From Acidobacteriota bacterium (lineage in GTDB: Bacteria > Acidobacteriota > Vicinamibacteria > Vicinamibacterales > CAVVIG01): a stretch of DNA of 11,399 bases. Within the stretch, counting starts at the first letter, position 1. Each line of letters opens with the position of its first letter. Positions 6,300 to 11,399 of the stretch are shown piece by piece. The notes beneath the pieces are model-generated. The model ran no database searches. It saw only the letters and a list, made by a program, of their open reading frames with translations, and was not told the DNA's origin. The DNA is taken from the NCBI GenBank assembly GCA_016195295.1, contig JACPZV010000150.1:1-11399 (forward strand), given 5' to 3'. The translations under genes and the position numbers were made by a program.

Positions 6300-6328
6300 C
6301 TTATACATTATGTGTAAATAAGGATCAA
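6300..6328 (-). promoter_or_regulatory. Candidate promoter with palindromic operator in its spacer
   Basis: On the minus strand TTGATC (6323-6328) and TATAAG (6300-6305) are separated by 17 bases, a good sigma-70-like arrangement (4 of 6 and 5 of 6 matches). The spacer and -10 overlap an imperfect palindrome, plus-strand ttatacattatgtgtaa (6301-6317), with 7 of 8 pairs matching around a central T. This AT-rich island stands out in GC-rich DNA. It would drive the winged-helix/methyltransferase pair with a leader of about 170 bases. The region 6124-6295 between it and that gene shows no gene. A repressor acting at the palindrome is inferred, not shown. Confidence 0.5.
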
Positions 6329-6347
6329 GATGAAAGAGATGCCATCG

Positions 6348-6650
6348 AGACACGGAGACACAGAGGAAGAGAACGGACGTTTGAAACGCGGAGACCGCTG
6401 AGTCCGCAGAGAGCGCGCGGAGACGGATTCGGCGGGCGCCGCGAAGCGGCGTCACAGGCGTCGCAAACCGGCGGACGAGCAAGCCAACTATCGAACATGC
6501 GTTGCTCGTCCGCCGGTTTGTGACGCCTGCGGGAGGCCTGCTGCGCAGGCCGACCCGCCGAATCCGGCCCCACGCCTTTTGTCTCTGCGTCTCCGCGTCT
6601 CTGTGGCTGCGCTCTTGGCGTTCTTTCTTCGTGTTTTCGTGTCTTCCGAG
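6348..6650. repeat. Compound palindromic element at the DUF5916 3' end
   Basis: The core arms, caggcgtcgcaaaccggcgg and on to 6482 (6455-6482) and 6502-6529, are reverse complements over 28 bp with one mismatch, around a 19-base loop. Outside these, each side holds its own short hairpin (6437-6451; 6535-6551). Beyond lies a perfect 12-bp inverted pair (ggattcggcggg, 6425-6436; cccgccgaatcc, 6554-6565). The outer flanks are also mirror-like in wording: cacggagacacagagg on the left, and gtctctgcgtctccgcgtct then ctgtgg on the right. The DUF5916 frame runs into the right half, and its stop codon lies in the central loop. There is no transposase. It may be a MITE/REP-like non-autonomous repeat; its class is inferred. 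Confidence 0.8.
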
Positions 6651-8713
6651 CCGCCGAAGTCCCCCGACTGCGCCGCCACCGGGGACGCGTACAACGACGG
6701 GTCGCGCGTGGTCGATACGTATTGCGCGATTACGCGCGCGAACATCCTCGACGTGAACGTGTACGTGCCTTTCACGCGCGAGACGTGCTGCGTGAACAGT
6801 CGCCGGCTGCTCCCTGCTCCATCGTCGACCGACAACGTGCGCACGTCTTCAATCAGCCCGAGCTCGAGATGATCCGTCGGGTGCAGCGTCGCCGACGCGT
6901 TGACTGTCGGCCCGCGGCCGGGCCGCGCGTTGGCGAAGTCGATGTCCTGCCCGAGCGTCCCGTTGACGCCGATAAACGTGACGCGGCGCGACGGGTTGAA
7001 ATTGATGATGTAGCCGAACTGCCGGCGGCCGACGACGCCGCCGCCGGCGCGCGTCCGGTTGTCGACGTAGCGAAACTGCAGGAACCCGTTCCCTCGGGTG
7101 TCCATGCCGAAGCCCGGCTGCACGTCGCGCGTGATCACCGCGCCGGCCTGGTCCGCCTGATAGTCGACGAAGACGAACGTGCGCTCGCGCGCGACGAGCC
7201 CTTTGGGATACACCTGCCAGCCGCCGCCGCCGAAGTATTCGCGGTACCCAACTTGCGGCACGAACCCGGCGTCGGCGCGGAAGCCGGCGCCCAGATCCTT
7301 GTACACGACCGACCAGTCGAGATGCGTGGTGTTGTGATTCCAATACGTGTTCAGCGCGTGACCGCTCAGGCGCTGCGCCGTCCACTCGTCGGCGAGGTCC
7401 GGGCGGCTCGGCGTGCGACTGTCGCTGAACAACACCTGGCCGGTGACGACGTCGCGAGGCGACAGCCGCCACTGAAAGTCCGGTCCGGCGACGCGATTGT
7501 GACCGTCGCCGTCGCGGTTCTCGCGATCGGTCACGAGGACGCCGACGAACGACAGGCCGATGTCGCGCTTCGCGCGCGCCAGCAGCACCGTCGATCCGAA
7601 ATCCTGCGACGCGAAGGACGACCCGTTCGGTCCCGGCAGGATTGCGCTGCCGCCGCCCGCGTCGTCGGCGACGAGCGCGGTGTACCGGATGGTGTAAACC
7701 GCTTGAATCGGCGTCTGAAAAAGATCGACGCCCTCGAGGAAGAACGGCCGCTTCTCGGGAAAGAACAGCGCGAACCGCTCGTTGGCGGAGATCTGCGCCG
7801 TGTCGGACTCGACCTGGGAGAAGTCAGGCTTGACCGTGAAGTCGAGCGCGTTGTCCGCGTTCGGCGTGTATTTCACGTCGACGCCGATCTTCGGCTTGAT
7901 GTCGCCGTTGACGAGCGGCGCGCCGAGCACGTCGCCGGCCGGGCTCGCCGTCTGGCCGGCGTTGACGTACGGCGCCGCGACGAGGTGACCGCCCGCCGGC
8001 AGCCGCTCGAGGCCGTCGAGACGGTTGAAGCGGCACACGAGACAGTTGCCGCCGCGCGGCAGGCGCGTCGACGCGATCTGATACCGAAACCCGTGCGGAT
8101 AGTTGCGGAACAGCAGGATGCCCCACGTCTGCGGATCCGCGTTCTTGTAGCGCAGCGAGGAGAACGGCAGGCGGATCTCGGCCACCCACCCGCGAGTGGT
8201 GATCCGCGTGGCGGAGTCCCAGAAAAAATCCGGCGACGAGTTCTCGGACGATGCGTCGTCGGTCACGGCGTCGTACTGGACGTTGCGCGCGCTGACGAAG
8301 AACTCGGTCGCCGTGCGTCCCGTGTTCAGCGTGTCGAGGAAAATGCCGACGAAATCGTCGCTGCCGCCGTTGAGCGAGTCGTGGTCGCCGAGCGGCGCGC
8401 GCACGGCCGACGGATCCGGATCGGAGAGGTCGAAGGCGACGTACAGAAAACGATCATCGTAGGTGAGGTACGCGACGCTCTTGACCTTGGGCTCGACGTT
8501 GTCGCCCGGCGTCACCTCGTACCATTTCTCCACGCGCGTCGCGTGCTGCCAGGCCTCGTCCGACAGATCGCCGTCGATGGTGATGGGGCCGGTCGCCCGG
8601 GAAATGCGGATCGGTTCGCCGGACAATGTTGTCCGGGCCGTCTGGGCGACCGCGGCCGGCGAAAGCAGCAGGAGAAGGCTCGCGATGAAACCTGCGAGGA
8701 GTCGCGCGCGCAT
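6488..8713 (-). CDS. DUF5916 protein with CBM9-like domain, C-terminus replaced by repeat
   Basis: This is a secreted or outer-membrane protein of unknown function, 741 residues from the ATG at 8713. A signal peptide (MRARLLAGFIASLLLLLSP..AVAQ) is followed by a carbohydrate-binding-module-9-like domain: IRISRATGPITIDGDLSDEAW, then YDDRFLYVAFD, SDDFVGIFLDT and WVAEIRLPFSSL. The long DUF5916 region then shows the typical FSQVESDTAQISANERFALF..EKRPFFLEG stretch and many alternating aromatic beta-strand segments, as in a barrel. From residue about 689 (plus-strand ~6649) the sequence becomes SEDTKTRRKNAKSAATETRR and on to the stop, which is translation of repeat DNA. About two final beta-strands expected in the family are missing, so the gene may be damaged. 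Another ATG at 8734 would add seven residues. It is transcribed divergently from the tolC-like gene. Confidence 0.85.
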   Translation of the reverse strand: MRARLLAGFIASLLLLLSPAAVAQTARTTLSGEPIRISRATGPITIDGDLSDEAWQHATRVEKWYEVTPGDNVEPKVKSVAYLTYDDRFLYVAFDLSDPDPSAVRAPLGDHDSLNGGSDDFVGIFLDTLNTGRTATEFFVSARNVQYDAVTDDASSENSSPDFFWDSATRITTRGWVAEIRLPFSSLRYKNADPQTWGILLFRNYPHGFRYQIASTRLPRGGNCLVCRFNRLDGLERLPAGGHLVAAPYVNAGQTASPAGDVLGAPLVNGDIKPKIGVDVKYTPNADNALDFTVKPDFSQVESDTAQISANERFALFFPEKRPFFLEGVDLFQTPIQAVYTIRYTALVADDAGGGSAILPGPNGSSFASQDFGSTVLLARAKRDIGLSFVGVLVTDRENRDGDGHNRVAGPDFQWRLSPRDVVTGQVLFSDSRTPSRPDLADEWTAQRLSGHALNTYWNHNTTHLDWSVVYKDLGAGFRADAGFVPQVGYREYFGGGGWQVYPKGLVARERTFVFVDYQADQAGAVITRDVQPGFGMDTRGNGFLQFRYVDNRTRAGGGVVGRRQFGYIINFNPSRRVTFIGVNGTLGQDIDFANARPGRGPTVNASATLHPTDHLELGLIEDVRTLSVDDGAGSSRRLFTQHVSRVKGTYTFTSRMFARVIAQYVSTTRDPSLYASPVAAQSGDFGGSEDTKTRRKNAKSAATETRRRRDKRRGAGFGGSACAAGLPQASQTGGRATHVR

Positions 8714-8741
8714 CGGAGCGTTAGACGCCGGCATTCCAGAA

Positions 8742-8765
8742 GTAGTTCTGTAGTACTCTAGTTCC
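8742..8765. promoter_or_regulatory. Three octamer direct repeats between divergent genes
   Basis: The consecutive octamers gtagttct, gtagtact and ctagttcc occupy 8742-8765 in the 107-base gap between the divergent DUF5916 and tolC-like genes. Regular direct repeats in a divergent promoter suggest a binding site for an oligomeric regulator acting on one or both genes. No strong -35/-10 pair was found for either direction, so the assignment rests on position and repetition only. Confidence 0.3.
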
Positions 8766-8820
8766 TTCAACGATCTGCTGCCAGCCGCGCCTTCGCGCCG
8801 CACAAGAAAAGGACATGCCC

Positions 8821-9231
8821 GTGAGAGCCGCGCACTTGATCCTGCTGTTCGCCGTGTCCGCCGGGGCGCTTTGCCCCGCGTCCGCGCGCGGTCAGACGCT
8901 CAGTCCGTACCAGCGCAGCGTCCCGGCCGGCGCCGCAACGGCCGAGCCGCTCGCGCTCTCAATCGCCGACGCGATTCAGCGGGCGCTGGACCACAACCTG
9001 GGCACGCTCCTCGCCGAGCAGCGCGTCGGCGACGCCGGCGGCGCGCGCTGGAAGGCGTTGAGTGAGCTGCTGCCGAACGTCAACGGCCATCTCACCGCCA
9101 CGCGCCAACAGCTGAACCTGGCCGCGTTCGGTTTTCCATTGCCAGAGGGCATTCCGTCGGTCGTCGGCCCGTTCAACGTCTACGACGCGCGCGTGTACCT
9201 CTCGCAATCGGTCTTCGACCTCAAGTTGATC
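8821..9231 (+). pseudogene. TolC-family outer-membrane efflux protein, N-terminal part of a broken gene
   Basis: This is the N-terminal part of a TolC-family outer-membrane channel gene. The signal peptide RAAHLILLFAVSAGALCPAS is followed by LSIADAIQRALDHNLGTLLAEQR and LPNVNGHLTATRQQLNLAAF, the usual first helices and first outer-membrane strands. VYLSQSVFDLK follows, and then homology stops abruptly at about 9228. Past this the frame reads a low-quality Arg/Ser-rich string until a stop at 9429. GTG at 8821 is chosen as the start because AAAAGGA (8807-8813) is 7 bases before it; ATG at 8815 would leave only one base of spacing. The rest of the protein continues in another frame (see 9237-10109). 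About 40-45 expected residues of the first helical hairpin are absent at the junction. Confidence 0.8.
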
Positions 9232-9236
9232 TGGCC

Positions 9237-10109
9237 GTGGCGTCGGCGGCGATGGTCGAGTCGGCGCGCGCCCAGCTCGACACCGCGCAGGCCCTGGCGC
9301 AGCAAGCCGCCGACCTCAAGCAAGGCGGCCTCGTCGCGGGCATCGACGTCCTCCGCGCCGACGTCCAGCTCGGCACGGCACGGCAGCGACTCACCGCCGC
9401 GCAGGTCGAGTTCGACAAGCGCAAGCTGACGCTCGCGCGCATCATCGGCCTTCCGCTCGGCCAGGCGTTCACGCTCACGGACCCAATCAGGGCGGTGCCG
9501 TTTCCCGACATCTCGCTCGAGCGCGCCGTCGAGCAGGCGTACAGATCGAGGAGCGACTACCAGGCCGCGCTCGCGCGCATTCAGGCCGCCGAGGCGAATC
9601 GGCGGGCCGCCGCGGGCGAAGCGTTGCCGTCGGTCAAGGTGACGGCGGACTACGGCGACATCGGCCTGTCGCCGCGCGATTCGCACGGCAGCTTCAACGT
9701 GACCGGCGCGCTCAACGTCCCCATCTTCCAGGGCGGCAGGACCAAAGGCAAAATACTGGAGGCGGACGCGGAGCTCCGCGTGCGCCGCGCCGAGGCGGAC
9801 GACCTGAAGGCGGGCATCTACTACGAAGTCCGCACCGTGTTTCTCGATCTGCAGGCGAGCCAGGAGCAACTGCAGGTGGCCACGCGCGCGCGCGACCTTG
9901 CCGCCAGCCAGCTCACGCAGGCCCGGGACCGCTTCGTCGCCGGCGTCGCCGGCAATATTGAAGTCGTGCAGGCGCAGGAGACCGTCGCGCTGGCCAGCGA
10001 TCAGTACATCTCGGCCGTGTTCACGTCGAACCTGGCCACCGGCAATCTCATTCGCGCGCTCGGCGGCGCGGAGGAGTTCGTGCGTCAGCTGCTCGGAGGG
10101 GTTCGCTAA
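9237..10109 (+). pseudogene. TolC-family outer-membrane efflux protein, C-terminal part of a broken gene
   Basis: This is the larger, C-terminal part of the same TolC-family gene, in a different frame from the N-terminal part. Homology can be read from about 9228 (DLAVASAAMVESARAQLDTA) to the TAA at 10107-10109. It includes LKQGGLVAGIDVLRADVQL, FDKRKLTLARIIGLPLGQAF, the second repeat with FNVTGALNVPIFQGGRTKGK (153-172), and the final helices ending EEFVRQLLGGVR. A GTG at 9237 could start it, but it has no Shine-Dalgarno, no signal peptide and no first half of the barrel, so it should not make a working channel alone. Frames of the two parts differ by an amount that fits a deletion of 3n+1 bases. 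The stop overlaps the emrA start as TAATG. Confidence 0.82.
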
Positions 10110-11338
10110 TGGCCGAAGCGTCCGTGTCCTTTCATCGTCAACCGCGGTTCCAGCTGGCCATCGCGGCGGTCGTCCTCGCCGTCGCCGGCGTGGCCGTCTG
10201 GCTCTGGCTCACCGCGGGCCGCGAGTCCACAGACGACGCGCAGGTGGACGCGCATGTGACGCAGCTGGCGGCGCGGGTCGGCGGGACGGTGACGAAGGTG
10301 GCCGTGGATGACAATCAGCTCGTCGACGCAGACGCCGTGCTGGTCGAACTCGACCCGCGCGACTACCAGGTCGCCGTCGACAAGGCGCGGGCCGAACTCG
10401 CCGACGCCGAAGCGTCGGCGCTGGCCGCGCAGAGCGGGGTGCCGATCGCCTCGACGACGACGGCGAGCAACGTGACGACGGCCCGCGGCGGCATCACGCA
10501 GGCCCAGAGCGGCGTGGCCGCCGCCGAAAAAGAAGTGGAGGCCGCTCGGGCCCGGCTGACGACGGCGCAGGCGCGGCTCCGGGAAGCCGAGACCAACGCG
10601 GCGAAAAGCGCGCGTGACGTTGAGCGATGGCGCGGACTGCTGGCCAAAGACGAAGTGTCGCAGCAGCAGTTCGACAATGCGTCCGCTTCGGCCGAGGCGC
10701 AGAAGGCCGCGAGCGATTCGGCGCGGTCGCAGGTCGTCGAGGCCGAAGCCGGCATTCGCGTGGCGGAGAGCCGGCTGGCGCAGGCACGCGCGGCCGAGCA
10801 GCAGGCGAACGCGGAACTGGCCACGGCCGAAACCGGACCGTCGCAGGTGGCGGCGACCAAGGCGCGCGCCGCCGCGGCCGAGGCGCACGTCCAGCAGGCG
10901 CGCGCGACACTGGCGCAAGCCGAGCTGAATCTGCAGTACACGACCGTCAAGGCGCCGATTCGCGGCATCGTCTCGAGGAAGGGGATCAATGTCGGGCAAG
11001 TCGTGCAGGCCGGTCAGCCGCTGCTCGCGCTCGTTCAGATCGATCCGGTGTGGGTGACGGCGAATTTCAAGGAGACGCAGCTGAAGAACATGAAGCCGGG
11101 ACAACGCGTCACGGTGGACGTCGATGCGTTCGGCGGGCGCGAGTTCCGCGGCAAGGTGGACAGCATCGCCGGCGCCACGGGCGCGCGCTTCAGTCTGCTG
11201 CCGCCGGAAAACGCGACGGGCAACTACGTCAAGGTCGTGCAGCGCGTGCCGGTGAAGATCGTGCTCGACGAGGGACAGGATCCGGAGCACATGCTGAGGC
11301 CGGGGTTGTCCGTGACGCCGACTGTGTATACAAAGTGA
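10109..11338 (+). CDS. emrA: HlyD/EmrA-type membrane fusion protein of a drug-efflux pump
   Basis: This 409-residue periplasmic adaptor links an inner-membrane (EmrB/DHA2-type) transporter to a TolC-type channel. One membrane anchor spans about 14-35 after a short cytoplasmic N-terminus. STDDAQVDAHV (40-50) and VGGTVTKVAVDDNQLVDADA form the first half of the lipoyl domain. A long Ala/Glu/Gln/Arg-rich coiled-coil hairpin occupies about 87-275. LQYTTVKAPIRGIVSRKG (275-292) begins the second lipoyl half. The beta-barrel part has VWVTANFKETQL and the EmrA-like ATGARFSLLPPENATGNYVK. The ATG overlaps the tolC stop (TAATG), with GGAGGG at 10095-10100 and an 8-base spacer, so it was built to be co-translated with the channel. 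It is full length, though its upstream partner is broken. Its stop codon lies within an AT-rich inverted repeat. Confidence 0.92.
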   Translation: MAEASVSFHRQPRFQLAIAAVVLAVAGVAVWLWLTAGRESTDDAQVDAHVTQLAARVGGTVTKVAVDDNQLVDADAVLVELDPRDYQVAVDKARAELADAEASALAAQSGVPIASTTTASNVTTARGGITQAQSGVAAAEKEVEAARARLTTAQARLREAETNAAKSARDVERWRGLLAKDEVSQQQFDNASASAEAQKAASDSARSQVVEAEAGIRVAESRLAQARAAEQQANAELATAETGPSQVAATKARAAAAEAHVQQARATLAQAELNLQYTTVKAPIRGIVSRKGINVGQVVQAGQPLLALVQIDPVWVTANFKETQLKNMKPGQRVTVDVDAFGGREFRGKVDSIAGATGARFSLLPPENATGNYVKVVQRVPVKIVLDEGQDPEHMLRPGLSVTPTVYTK

Positions 11339-11387
11339 AAACTGAAAAGAGAAAACTGAAAAGGAAGACGTCTTCAGTTTTCACTTT
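11332..11387. repeat. AT-rich inverted repeat at the emrA 3' end
   Basis: The arms aaagtgaaaactgaa (11332-11346) and ttcagttttcacttt (11373-11387) are perfect 15-bp reverse complements. A 13-mer, gaaaactgaaaag, is also directly repeated at 11337-11349 and 11351-11363 (14-bp period). The emrA TGA (11336-11338) is inside the left arm. It could fold as a stem-loop after emrA and before the expected transporter gene. The A/T-rich wording is unlike neighbouring DNA. Whether it terminates, stabilises or is only a repeat is not shown. Confidence 0.75.
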
Positions 11388-11399
11388 TCACTTTTAAGT

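Noticed and set aside
6348..6650. Complete insertion sequence
   Set aside because: No transposase frame is present in or beside the element; it can only be a non-autonomous repeat.
6722..8761. Long plus-strand open frame opposite the DUF5916 gene
   Set aside because: Antisense shadow of a clearly recognised gene, Arg/Val/Asp-rich with no recognisable domain or start context.
10106..11290. Minus-strand open frame opposite emrA
   Set aside because: Composition is Arg/Leu/His-rich low complexity; emrA on the other strand has complete family motifs.

Overview
The window is 11.4 kb of GC-rich bacterial DNA with a Gram-negative gene set: a periplasmic DegP-type protease, an outer-membrane TolC-family channel, an EmrA-type periplasmic adaptor and a DUF5916 protein with an N-terminal CBM9-like domain. 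Together with gaps packed with short palindromic and tandem repeats, this suggests an Acidobacteriota-like soil bacterium, perhaps class Vicinamibacteria. That placement is inferred from gene content and style; there is no rRNA or other marker here.

Layout: everything from 1 to 8713 that codes is on the minus strand, and everything from 8821 to the end is on the plus strand. Read in the direction of transcription, the minus-strand genes are: a DUF5916 protein (8713-6488); a small coiled-coil/winged-helix protein (6116-5616) coupled by a 4-base overlap to a PCMT-like methyltransferase (5619-4753); an Old Yellow Enzyme reductase (4560-3475); an OmpR-type response regulator (3357-2686) directly abutting its histidine kinase (2685-1285); and a DegP/HtrA serine protease (1045 to beyond base 1). 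The plus strand carries a TolC-family gene broken by an internal out-of-frame deletion (8821-10109), then an intact EmrA-type HlyD adaptor (10109-11338) that overlaps it by one base. A DHA2/EmrB transporter would be expected next, outside the window.

Genes working together: the two-component pair lies just upstream of the DegP-type protease in the same orientation, which would suit an envelope-stress or metal-stress circuit (inference). The tolC-emrA pair is the start of a tripartite efflux operon whose outer-membrane part looks inactivated. The winged-helix/methyltransferase pair is translationally coupled and may be one functional unit of unknown target.

The most unusual aspect is the repeats. 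Most intergenic gaps hold a different short repeat family: a 33-bp tandem hairpin, a 19-bp inverted repeat, a heptamer array, a 25-bp-arm hairpin, a 19-bp tandem, a 23-bp phased array, a large compound palindrome and an AT-rich inverted repeat. Repeats also reach into genes. One is inserted in frame in the kinase, apparently as one repeat nested inside another. One replaces the C-terminus of the DUF5916 protein. The stop codons of the reductase, the DUF5916 gene and emrA all lie inside repeat sequence. No tRNA, rRNA, CRISPR array, transposase or integrase was found.
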